Positions 1 through 7,472 of a stretch of DNA of 64,000 nt are shown piece after piece. Made by a program: the position numbers and the translations under genes. Source of the stretch: JAEWWD01 sp964440115 (GTDB lineage Bacteria; Bacillota; Clostridia; Christensenellales; CAG-138); contig CAYTPV010000002.1 of NCBI GenBank assembly GCA_964440115.1, positions 310,001-374,000 on the forward strand. The letters run 5' to 3'. A model generated the notes under the pieces. That model was not told where the DNA came from and searched no databases. It was given only the letters and a program-made list of their open reading frames with translations. Each line of letters begins with the position of its first letter. Within the stretch, counting starts at the first letter, position 1.

Positions 1-200
1 GTAAGCGAGAACTTTCTCTTTGTGTGCGCCGCTAAGGGGCTTGGGTTCATATGTTCTGACGCTGCGGCGTGTCCGTATCGTTTGCTCTACGGCGAATACC
101 AGATTCATGCAATACTATACTCCTAACAGAACGAATTTTTTTCTCTACTTTTATTATAGCATCTTGCAATTGGGAATTATAGACTGTACGCCTTGTCAAA

Positions 201-215
201 ATACTGCTACAGTAT
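201..215. promoter_or_regulatory. Inverted repeat upstream of the LUD gene
   Basis: Six-base arms ATACTG and CAGTAT flank a CTA centre, 52 bases before the LUD-domain start codon. It is a plausible operator by position only. Apart from this, bases 1-267 show an AT-rich stretch around 125-180 but no gene or clear promoter. Confidence 0.3.
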
Positions 216-267
216 GAGAACGCAGAAGATGCGTATGAAGGCGAGAACTGCACAAGGAGGAACCCAA

Positions 268-890
268 ATGGAACCGATCGAATGCTTCTATACCTTGCTG
301 GCGCAAAAAGTAATCAGCGAACTGAGCAAACGAAATATAGAAGGATATTACTGCAGTACAAAGGAGGAAGCTGTTGCAAAAGTGCTCAATCTCGTTCCGA
401 AGGGCAGTTCCATGTCATTCGGCGGCTCCGCGACACTGCATGAAATTGGGTTGCGCGGCGCTCTCAAATCCGAAAAATATGTCGTGTGGGACCCTGCGAC
501 GTAACAGGAGCTACCGCTAAGGATGATATCGCGCATCGAGCGATGTCGGCAGATTACTATTTCATGAGCACAAATGCTATCACCGAAAGCGGAGAGCTTG
601 TCAATATCGACGGGTACGGGAACCGGACATCGGCGCTGATATTCGGCCCAAGGAATGTGATTGTTATTGCAGGTATGAACAAGGTCCAGCCCGACATTGA
701 GTCGGCAATACTGCGAGCCAAGAAGACGGTCGCTCCTTTGATCGTGCTCAAATTCAAGAGGGATTACGAAACGTTTGAAGAACTTTCTGAGGCTGCCCAG
801 AGAGCCTGCTGTCAGCTTGTCGTTACAACCGGATCGATGACGAAGGGACGCATTACTGTATTGCTCGTCGGGGAAAACTTAGGGTATTAA
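268..890 (+). pseudogene. LUD-domain (LutC/YkgG, DUF162) protein, frameshifted
   Basis: LUD-domain proteins include LutB/LutC-type lactate-utilisation factors and many uncharacterised single-domain relatives. The ATG at 268 follows an AAGGAGG site (254-260). The first reading frame runs through SFGGSATLHEIGL and ends at a TAA at 502-504 after VVWDPAT. The homologous continuation (NAITESGELVNIDGYGNR, then LIFGPRNVIVIAGMNKV) is in a different frame from about 486 to the stop at 890. Together both halves make about 207 residues, the usual size of a complete LUD protein, so a single missing base near 488-500 explains the break. It could be a real inactivation or a consensus error in a short G/C run. 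The bidirectional terminator at 908-935 follows. I am confident of the family and less so of whether the gene is dead. Confidence 0.8.
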
Positions 891-907
891 CCCTACGCCC
901 CGAATAC

Positions 908-935
908 AAAGCGCCGGTTAGCAACCGGCGCTTTT
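908..935. terminator. Bidirectional intrinsic terminator
   Basis: Perfect 12-bp stem, AAAGCGCCGGTT against AACCGGCGCTTT, with a 3-base loop. A runs on one side and T runs on the other let it end both the LUD gene (plus) and the DUF1835 gene (minus). Confidence 0.85.
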
Positions 936-940
936 AACAT

Positions 941-1831
941 TCAAACCCGCTTCAGTATTGCGGAATAGGGGTGATCATCCGTAGCGGGGGATACGATTGC
1001 AAGTTCTCCGGTTCGTACCATGTGTTCTATGCGCAGAAACAACCATCTGTCGCTGACACCCGGGGTATGCAGCAGGGCGTTTCCTATCAGCCGTGCCATT
1101 ACAAACTCACCTTCGGGCATATGCGCATAGAGTGCAAAATCATAGAAGTTTTCGGGTACGCTCAGGAACGTTCCGTTCACAATTGCGCGAAGCGGTGCGT
1201 TTTCTTTCATAAGATCAAGGAATATTCCAGCGTAAAACCTGCGCATGGTTGCGCTGACTGCCTCTGCTCCTTCAGAAAGAACCCCCAGATTGCTCGGGTG
1301 TATTTCCCCGGAGGAACGATGGCTTATTACGCAGTCGTCTTTTTCTACTATCGTGGGCGTCCGCACGATAAACAGCGGCGTTTGAAACTCCCTCGTCAGA
1401 TAGCAGAGAAAGCATAAGCCGCATAGATCAGCGGGGGAGCTTTCACAGAGCCATACGCGGATGGGTTCGAGCGTCGTTTGGGTTTCACGTAGCCGATTGA
1501 TCGCGTGCGTGTTGGTTTTTCCTATTTCTTCGGGCACGCCGGGGAAATCGCCGTAAAGGACGGATAGCTGCTTTGTACGCACCGGGTCGGAAACAATATC
1601 AGAAATATCTCCGATATCCAGCGCAAGCGTCAGTGCTTCCACATCTGTGGAAGTGCCCCCGATGGTTACACCCGGCCAGTATTGCGGCTTTTTCGCCTCG
1701 TGCAGGTCTTTTTTGCTGCCGCCGATGATGCCGACCGAGCCGGTTATTTTTTGCCCCAGTTTCATGGATTTCGCGTATTTCAGCGCGCCTGCAAGGCTTT
1801 CATTAAAGGCGAGTTCTATCGTATCGCTCAT
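941..1831 (-). CDS. DUF1835/DUF3658 domain protein
   Basis: A 296-residue soluble protein. The N-terminal part (IELAFNESLAGALKYA, then SVGIIGG and later IGDISDI) resembles DUF1835, and the C-terminal 100 residues (FYAGIFLDL, then ARLIGNALLHTPGVSDRW and LFLRIEHMVRTGELAIV) resemble the DUF3658 helical domain that usually accompanies it. The molecular function of this pair is unknown. The gene ends six bases from the shared terminator at 908-935 and is followed upstream by the EamA transporter gene in the same direction, about 100 bases away. A GGGAG lies directly against the ATG at 1831, an unusually short spacing, so the true start could be slightly downstream. Family call is reasonable; function not known. 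Confidence 0.7.
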   Translation of the reverse strand: MSDTIELAFNESLAGALKYAKSMKLGQKITGSVGIIGGSKKDLHEAKKPQYWPGVTIGGTSTDVEALTLALDIGDISDIVSDPVRTKQLSVLYGDFPGVPEEIGKTNTHAINRLRETQTTLEPIRVWLCESSPADLCGLCFLCYLTREFQTPLFIVRTPTIVEKDDCVISHRSSGEIHPSNLGVLSEGAEAVSATMRRFYAGIFLDLMKENAPLRAIVNGTFLSVPENFYDFALYAHMPEGEFVMARLIGNALLHTPGVSDRWLFLRIEHMVRTGELAIVSPATDDHPYSAILKRV

Positions 1832-1928
1832 CTCCCGTACAGATCATTCGTTCCAATCAGTTACGTGCATATATTGCCCTGCATATAGTTACATCAACTT
1901 ACCAGATTAGTATGTCTTTTTCTGATGG

Positions 1929-2825
1929 TTAAGTTTCTGCAACTTGAGGAGCCTTTTCGCCCACGCCTCTATTCGCCAGCAGCACACCTAAAATTGTTAC
2001 GCAACCACCCAGCAGGGAGAACCATGTCGGCATTTCTTTTAGAAAAATCCATGCGATCAGCAATGTGAGCACGGGTGTGAGATAAATCGAGCTTGTCCCT
2101 CTGGAAGACCCTATGCGGGAGATTGCGTATGCCATCGCGCAATATGCGATGATGGTGGGGAATATGCCCAAATACAGCACCACAAGGCTAGCGCTGACGG
2201 GTGCGGCCGCTATTTCCTTTAGAACACCGCCCGATGCAAAGGACATGAACAATGTCGCCGCCCATATGGTATAACTGGTGAACGCAATGCTGTCGTATTT
2301 TTTCAGGTAGGGCGTCTGGACCACAAAATAAATACTTTCGGAAAACGCGGCAAGCAGTATCCACAGCGTTTGCGCAGTGAACCGAAAGGAACCGTCGATG
2401 CTGATGGATATAATCGCTACTCCGGCAAAACTGATTACCGTTCCAACAACGCCGATTGCCGTCATGCGTTCCTTGAGAAAGAGAACCGACCAGATAGCAG
2501 TAAACACAGGAGCGAGCGTCACAATGAGGCTGGATAGCCCCGCGCCCACCGTCTGTTCTCCGATGTTGATGGATACGTGGTATACCACAAACCCAAGAAA
2601 ACCGCACAGCAGTATGACGGGTACATCCTTCAGGGCAGGCAGCTTTGTTTTTCGAATGACCGCAAGTATCAAAAGTCCTGCGGAACCTATGAGCATACGC
2701 AAAAAGGCCAAATGCAGAGGGGAAAAATAAGCAAGCGCGGCCCGTATGCCGACAAAGGCAGAAGCCCACAGCGTAATGGTCAGGGAAAAGGCAAAGTAGA
2801 CATCAAAATTGGATTTTTCTTTCAC
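1929..2825 (-). CDS. EamA/DMT-family membrane transporter
   Basis: Drug/metabolite transporter superfamily protein of about 298 residues with roughly ten hydrophobic segments arranged as two EamA repeats (for example LWASAFVGIRAALAYF at the start of repeat one and IGSSRGTSSIYLTPVLTLLIAW in repeat two). Members export amino acids or other metabolites; the substrate cannot be read from sequence. I place the start at the GTG at 2825 because a GGAGA site lies upstream of it; an in-frame TTG at 2849 would add eight residues. It is divergent from the HAD phosphatase gene, sharing the 2826-2966 spacer. Confidence 0.82.
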   Translation of the reverse strand: MKEKSNFDVYFAFSLTITLWASAFVGIRAALAYFSPLHLAFLRMLIGSAGLLILAVIRKTKLPALKDVPVILLCGFLGFVVYHVSINIGEQTVGAGLSSLIVTLAPVFTAIWSVLFLKERMTAIGVVGTVISFAGVAIISISIDGSFRFTAQTLWILLAAFSESIYFVVQTPYLKKYDSIAFTSYTIWAATLFMSFASGGVLKEIAAAPVSASLVVLYLGIFPTIIAYCAMAYAISRIGSSRGTSSIYLTPVLTLLIAWIFLKEMPTWFSLLGGCVTILGVLLANRGVGEKAPQVAET

Positions 2826-2912
2826 GCAATCAATTCTCCGGATTTCCAAAAGTTAATGATATAGATATACCAGATTGACGGCCTTTTCTCAAGCACAGAA
2901 ATGATGCGTTCG

Positions 2913-2940
2913 TTGACAGCAGCTATACCAAACCTATAAT
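2913..2940 (+). promoter_or_regulatory. Sigma-A-type promoter for the HAD gene
   Basis: TTGACA (2913-2918), a 16-base spacer, and TATAAT (2935-2940): both boxes match the consensus perfectly. It reads into the HAD phosphatase start at 2967. Confidence 0.8.
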
Positions 2941-2966
2941 ATGTAGAAGACAGAATCGAGGTAACG

Positions 2967-3767
2967 ATGGCTTATAAACTGATTTCGATCGATATCGACG
3001 GAACGCTTCTGACAGACGACAAAGAGCTTCCGCAAAGGAATATGGATGCCATGCGCGCCGCGGCCGAGGCCGGGGTAGAGGTGATGATTGCTACCGGCCG
3101 CCCATATAGGGCTGCCGCGTGGGTTATGGAAAAGGCGGGCATCGAAGGCCTGGTGCTTTCTCTGAGCGGTGCGCTGATTAATGCGTACCCCAGCGGAGAA
3201 GTCGTATTTGCGTCGGTGCTCGATGCGGATATTGTAACGGATGTTGCGGATTGCTGCCGTCAAAACGGCTGGTTCTGGCATTGTGTATCCGGTTCGGATT
3301 ATCACTATGAAGTTCCAAGTGAAATGGCCCGCTTTACAGAACTGTATTTCGGGTATCCGGGCATACTTATGGATTTTCGTGCCAATCACGGCATTCTATT
3401 TCACAAGGGAAATGTCGTTGTATCTGCGGATATTACCCCAAAAGCGGCAGAGGAAATGAAGAGGATCATTGGCGACAGAGCGGAAGTGCATATATCAGAT
3501 CCGTGTGTTGTAGATATCACCGCAAAGGGCGTCAATAAGGCAGTATCCTTGCTTTCCGCCGCCAAGCGGCTGGGGATTGACGCAGAGGAGATTATCGCAA
3601 TCGGCGATATGGAAACCGATTTGTCCATGATCAAAGCGGCAGGCTTGGGCGTTTGCGTAGCCAATGGTACGGCAGCAACAAAAGCTGCAGCCGATTATAT
3701 CGCACCTTCGAATAACGATTGCGGTGTCGCCCATGTCATAGAGAAATTCGTACTGAATGCCCGTTAG
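2967..3767 (+). CDS. Cof-type HAD-IIB family phosphatase
   Basis: Cytosolic haloacid-dehalogenase phosphatase, 266 residues, likely acting on sugar phosphates or other small phosphorylated metabolites. HAD motif I is ISIDIDGTLLTDD near residues 6-18 (nucleophile and acid/base Asp pair), motif II is MIATGRPYR near 40-48, motif III Lys is in ITAKGVNKA, and motif IV is AIGDMETDLSMI in the C-terminal part. The C2 cap lies between motifs II and III, as in the IIB class. A GAGGT ribosome site precedes the ATG. The stop codon overlaps the stop codon of the convergent gene by four bases (3764-3767). Substrate unknown. Confidence 0.9.
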   Translation: MAYKLISIDIDGTLLTDDKELPQRNMDAMRAAAEAGVEVMIATGRPYRAAAWVMEKAGIEGLVLSLSGALINAYPSGEVVFASVLDADIVTDVADCCRQNGWFWHCVSGSDYHYEVPSEMARFTELYFGYPGILMDFRANHGILFHKGNVVVSADITPKAAEEMKRIIGDRAEVHISDPCVVDITAKGVNKAVSLLSAAKRLGIDAEEIIAIGDMETDLSMIKAAGLGVCVANGTAATKAAADYIAPSNNDCGVAHVIEKFVLNAR

Positions 3768-4555
3768 CTATTCTTTAGCCAAAGCACCGAATCCTTAAGA
3801 GCAGCCGCTGTTTTTGTTTCTATGACGCAGCGGCAGCCGTGTTTTTGGGCAATGGCCAGCCGGGATGCGATATCGACTTTGCCGGCCGAAAGAGGCAGAT
3901 GATTTTTGTTGCCGTTCGCGTCGTGGATATGAAAGTGACGCAGCCTATTTGCGTGTTCAAACAGAAACGGTTCGTCGGCTTCATTGGCGGAATGCGAGTG
4001 GCCGATATCCCAGGTCAGTCCGAATGTGTCGCTTTCGAGCAGAAATTCTATAGCAGGCTTTTCAAAAGCAGCAAAACCGCTGGTGTTTTCTATGGCGATG
4101 ACGATGCCGGTTCCTGCTGTTTCCTGTTCACACAGCTGCCGGAACACTGCGAGACTATTCCTGTAATGGGCAGGGTAGCGCTCGTACAGATACGCTTTTC
4201 CATCCGGCAGCGTGAAATACACCCCTTTATGAAGATGCATGTTGAGAAGGGGGGCTCCAATCTCCTTAGCAGTCTGTATGGCCTGCCGGACTGTATGGAG
4301 ATACGCGTCGGCTACTGCGGGGTTGAAATCACATATGTTCATGTTTTCTTCCAGATGGATGGTGAAATACAGGCCGATGGACTCCGCGATACTCCTCAAA
4401 TGCTGCGTTAGGGATGGATCACCGGATACGATGGCATGGCATACCGCAGGCAGATTCATGTTGAGTTCTATAAACGCAAGCCCTAACTCTTTGCAAAGCT
4501 GTGCCGATTCCTCAAGCGTCTCATGTTCAATCAAAGTGGGCATACCAAATTGCAT
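3764..4555 (-). CDS. Sugar phosphate isomerase/epimerase-like TIM barrel
   Basis: Xylose-isomerase-like TIM-barrel protein (AP-endonuclease family 2 fold), 263 residues. The barrel strands carry the metal-binding acids and histidines typical of the family: LNMHLHKGV, IAIENTSGF, LTWDIGHSHSANE and LRHFHIHDANG. Members isomerise or epimerise sugars or related polyols, usually with a divalent metal. It is the last gene of the minus-strand run that starts at the channel gene, 53 bases after the flavodoxin-ferredoxin gene. Convergent with the HAD gene, overlapping it at the stop codons. Substrate unknown. Confidence 0.82.
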   Translation of the reverse strand: MQFGMPTLIEHETLEESAQLCKELGLAFIELNMNLPAVCHAIVSGDPSLTQHLRSIAESIGLYFTIHLEENMNICDFNPAVADAYLHTVRQAIQTAKEIGAPLLNMHLHKGVYFTLPDGKAYLYERYPAHYRNSLAVFRQLCEQETAGTGIVIAIENTSGFAAFEKPAIEFLLESDTFGLTWDIGHSHSANEADEPFLFEHANRLRHFHIHDANGNKNHLPLSAGKVDIASRLAIAQKHGCRCVIETKTAAALKDSVLWLKNS

Positions 4556-4608
4556 ATCTTTTACTCAGCCCCGAACTTCTGAAATTTGCTTTGGCAGAAG
4601 GGTATTGT

Positions 4609-5487
4609 TTAATCCGGCTCTTCTTTCAGATATCTTCTGACGCCTGCCATAAATGGACCCTTTGCAATTTTGTTTACCGGAGGAAACTGCGTTATGTGAG
4701 CGGTACGGGCTTCCATGTCTTCGATGCTGAAGCCATCTTTAATCACGAACGACTTTGCAAAACCGGGCACAATGGCTTTCTGCGGGCATCCGTATATGCA
4801 GCGCAGGCAAATCACGCATTCCGCGCCGAAAACGGGTTTGCCGTTCATCAACTTAATATTGCCGCGCGGGCAGTGCGTTTCACACCATCCGCAGCCGATA
4901 CAGCTTTGAGTTGCGTACAGGTTTTTGCCAAAGAAACCGGAATTTCGTTTCTCCAGCAGCCCGATTGCGGACAAGAGGCGGTCGAACAGACGGGGCTTTT
5001 TGCGGCAGCGCTCCCCCGCGAGAATATCGGATACGATACGGTTTGCTTTTCGCGGTGCTGCTTTAATCAGCATGGCGCACACGGCGTCGTCATAACGAAT
5101 CAGAAAATTGCACGGCATGGTGAACATGCTTTCGTACAGTACATCATACCCCTTCGCCTCAAGTTGGCGAATAACGGCAGCCCGGCAGTTGGTGTTGGGA
5201 GACATTTCGCCGCCTGCCGATACGGATATTACGACAGCCGATCGGCCGTTGCCCAGCGGTACCTGCTCGATCCATTCGTCAACAGGCTTGGGCGCACGAA
5301 GCGCATACACGGCGAACAGCAGTACAAGCAAATCTTCGTCATGCACAACTGGCGCGTTTCGGATCATCTCTGACTTGCGTGCAGCAATACCCTTTTCAAG
5401 AAAGGCTTTCTCAAATTCCTCAGCAACGCGCGTCGTACCACCGGTTCCGGAGAAATACGCCAGATGTACAGATCGAATGGACTGCAT
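4609..5487 (-). CDS. EFR1-type flavodoxin-ferredoxin fusion protein
   Basis: Predicted cytosolic electron-transfer protein of 292 residues. The N-terminal half is flavodoxin-like, with an FMN phosphate loop at FSGTGGTTRVAEEF (about residues 13-26). The C-terminal half has two [4Fe-4S] motifs, CIGCGWCETHCPRG and CVICLRCIYGCPQKA, the 2x4Fe-4S ferredoxin pattern. This architecture is called EFR1 family ferrodoxin in annotation databases; the redox partners are not known. ATG at 5487 has an AAAGGGGG site upstream. It lies 13 bases after the cysteine hydrolase gene and is probably co-transcribed with it. Confidence 0.85.
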   Translation of the reverse strand: MQSIRSVHLAYFSGTGGTTRVAEEFEKAFLEKGIAARKSEMIRNAPVVHDEDLLVLLFAVYALRAPKPVDEWIEQVPLGNGRSAVVISVSAGGEMSPNTNCRAAVIRQLEAKGYDVLYESMFTMPCNFLIRYDDAVCAMLIKAAPRKANRIVSDILAGERCRKKPRLFDRLLSAIGLLEKRNSGFFGKNLYATQSCIGCGWCETHCPRGNIKLMNGKPVFGAECVICLRCIYGCPQKAIVPGFAKSFVIKDGFSIEDMEARTAHITQFPPVNKIAKGPFMAGVRRYLKEEPD

Positions 5488-5500
5488 GCGACTGCCCCCT

Positions 5501-5983
5501 TTATTCCGTAACCAGGATACTCTCTTTTAACAGCTTTTCCTTGGTATTGTGAAATGCCTTTCTGTTTTTGATGCCGATGTATTGCAAGGGATACACAACA
5601 GAGTATCCGCATTTTGCTGCATCGATTGCCGTTGATTTTACACAGCAGTTGCCGTCTACGCCAACAATGGTGATCTGTCTGATTTCATGTTCAGCTAATA
5701 TCTTCGCAAGCAGGGTATTGGGAAAAACGCTCGCCTTGCTTTTTTCTATTATGATATCCGATACAACTTCCAGACCTTCCGCGAGTGCGGAGCAATATGG
5801 CTGGCCCTTTCTAGGGACGACATTCTTCACATAGAGAACCAAATCCCCTGCATGCTGTGCTGCTTGAATACGCGCGTTGACAGCGCTGATCAAGCCGGAG
5901 GAGTCATACCCGTATCTGTTTTTTGCGCCGACATAGTCTTCCTGCATATCGATGACAAGCAGTGCCGGGTTGCCCTCACGCAT
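5501..5983 (-). CDS. Isochorismatase-family cysteine hydrolase
   Basis: Cytosolic amidase-type hydrolase of 160 residues. The catalytic triad of the family is visible: Asp in LLVIDMQEDY (about residue 12), Lys in IIIEKSKASVF, and Cys in GVDGNCCVKSTA. Members hydrolyse nicotinamide, isochorismate, N-carbamoyl compounds or related amides; nothing here fixes the substrate. Near the lower size limit for the family but all motifs are present. It sits 26 bases after the metallo-beta-lactamase-fold gene and 13 before the EFR1 gene in the same operon. Confidence 0.85.
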   Translation of the reverse strand: MREGNPALLVIDMQEDYVGAKNRYGYDSSGLISAVNARIQAAQHAGDLVLYVKNVVPRKGQPYCSALAEGLEVVSDIIIEKSKASVFPNTLLAKILAEHEIRQITIVGVDGNCCVKSTAIDAAKCGYSVVYPLQYIGIKNRKAFHNTKEKLLKESILVTE

Positions 5984-6009
5984 AAGTCAGTCCCCATTTT
6001 CGGTAGGTT

Positions 6010-6723
6010 TCAGGCATTGCCATTTGGCAGATATATTCCCCCGTGGTAGCAGATTACTTGCTTTGCGTTATATTCTAGAAGCTTTTCAAGGGATTCTTCT
6101 GCAGCTTTCATATCCAGCGTAAACTGCGGGTTTGCAATCCCCAGTTTTTTATTCTCAACCGCAGCAGCATCGCCCGCAATCATGAAGTTTTCGTTGTTCA
6201 GATACAGCGAAATGTGTCCCGGCGTATGACCCGGTGTATCTAGGACAGTACATCCGCCAACCCAATCAATAATTTCTCCTCCATGAACGATACGATCGAC
6301 AGGTACCGGCTCCACATTTCTCAACATGTTGCAAAAGGCAATCCCGAACGCCTTCTGATCTTCGGGCAGATTTAACTGTAGGGCCTCGGCCTGCGTAAGA
6401 CGCAGGGATTGTAATCTGCCGGATATATACGGTTCTTCGTGTTGGCCGGCCACAACCTGTATATGAGGATATTTTTTCTTGAGTGCGGATAATGCGCCCA
6501 TATGGTCGTGGTCGTGATGCGTGATGAGCACATGTGTGAGATTTTCGCAGGATATGCCATTTTTCAGCATAGCTTCTTCAATAGCCGGAAGAAAGCCGGT
6601 ATATCCGCAATCGATCAACACCATATGCGCGCCATCTTGGAGAACAACGGGATGTATGACGTCTTCCGTTTCCCCAAACCGAAAATGCACATTGAGTATG
6701 GTCAACGGTTTCATGTCTCGCAT
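6010..6723 (-). CDS. MBL-fold metallo-hydrolase
   Basis: Metallo-beta-lactamase-fold hydrolase, 237 residues, presumably cytosolic as no signal peptide is seen. The dinuclear metal motif HxHxDH is THHDHDHMGAL; a further metal His is in DTPGHTPGHISLYL and the bridging Asp is in IAGDAAAVENK. The fold serves glyoxalase II, lactonase and thioesterase-like enzymes, so the reaction is open. ATG at 6723 (or 6714) starts one base after the stop of the PAS gene, implying translational coupling. Confidence 0.88.
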   Translation of the reverse strand: MRDMKPLTILNVHFRFGETEDVIHPVVLQDGAHMVLIDCGYTGFLPAIEEAMLKNGISCENLTHVLITHHDHDHMGALSALKKKYPHIQVVAGQHEEPYISGRLQSLRLTQAEALQLNLPEDQKAFGIAFCNMLRNVEPVPVDRIVHGGEIIDWVGGCTVLDTPGHTPGHISLYLNNENFMIAGDAAAVENKKLGIANPQFTLDMKAAEESLEKLLEYNAKQVICYHGGIYLPNGNA

Positions 6724-6724
6724 G

Positions 6725-7069
6725 CTATTTCTGCAGGTTCAACTCAAACCGTTCAAAGTATCCTATCAACGCGCCGCTTTCATCGCGGACGGGATTGATA
6801 TAAATCCGCTGATTGTTTACGCCAACGCCAAGGAATATTTCGTTGCCGTGGTTTTTGAGTTTTTCAACAGCTTGCAGTATTTTTTCCCGCGACGCTTCAG
6901 AGTGGCAATCGAAAATTGATTTGCCCACCAAATCGCCGTAGCCCCGTACTTGGTTGTATGTGAACCGGGCCGTTTTGTTGAGATAACGGATCACATGATC
7001 TTTATCCACAAAAACGATGGGGTAGGGAAGAGAGTCCAAAATATAATTCTGGATTTCGCTTACTTGCAT
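6725..7069 (-). CDS. Stand-alone PAS-domain protein
   Basis: A 114-residue protein that is essentially one PAS domain (YPIVFVDKDHVIRYLNKTAR, later NGNEIFLGVGVNNQRIYINPV). No kinase, cyclase or DNA-binding domain is attached, so it presumably senses a ligand or redox state and acts through a partner. A GGAGG site is six bases before the ATG. It sits between the VOC and MBL genes with gaps of 15 and 1 bases, so the partner may be encoded in this operon. Could equally be a haem-less small-molecule sensor; not determinable here. Confidence 0.82.
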   Translation of the reverse strand: MQVSEIQNYILDSLPYPIVFVDKDHVIRYLNKTARFTYNQVRGYGDLVGKSIFDCHSEASREKILQAVEKLKNHGNEIFLGVGVNNQRIYINPVRDESGALIGYFERFELNLQK

Positions 7070-7084
7070 GAGGTCCTCCGTTGT

Positions 7085-7456
7085 TTATTTCCTGACCGGA
7101 ACGATTTCCAGCCAGTATCCATCCGGATCGTTGATGAAGTATATGCCCATCTTTGGGTTCTCGTAGCAGATACAGCCCATGCTTTCGTGCAAAGCGTGCG
7201 CTTCTTCAAATTTGTCCGTCCGGAACGCGAGATGAAACTCGTTGTCTCCGAGGTTATAGGGCTTCTCCCAATCGCGCACCCAGGTGAGTTCGAGTTGGAA
7301 ATCCGACTCCTCATTTCCGATAAAACAGATGATGAAGGAACCGTCGTCGGCGATCTTCCGGCGCTGTTCAGTCAAACCCAATGCTTTTTCGTAGAACGCC
7401 AGAGAGGCTTCCAGATTATAAACATTGTAGTTTTCATGTACCATTTTGAATTTCAT
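7085..7456 (-). CDS. VOC-family (glyoxalase I-like) protein
   Basis: Vicinal-oxygen-chelate fold protein of 123 residues from the ATG at 7456, which is preceded by an AAGGGGG site; an in-frame upstream ATG at 7489 would overlap the previous gene and lacks a site. Two beta-alpha-beta-beta-beta repeats are recognisable: NYNVYNLEASLAFYEKALGL at the start and INDPDGYWLEIVPV at the end, with DNEFHLAF in the middle. His and Glu positions match the lactoylglutathione lyase pattern, but clostridia lack much glutathione and the substrate is uncertain. Follows the channel gene by 16 bases. Confidence 0.85.
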   Translation of the reverse strand: MKFKMVHENYNVYNLEASLAFYEKALGLTEQRRKIADDGSFIICFIGNEESDFQLELTWVRDWEKPYNLGDNEFHLAFRTDKFEEAHALHESMGCICYENPKMGIYFINDPDGYWLEIVPVRK

Positions 7457-7472
7457 GTGAGTAGCCCCCTTA

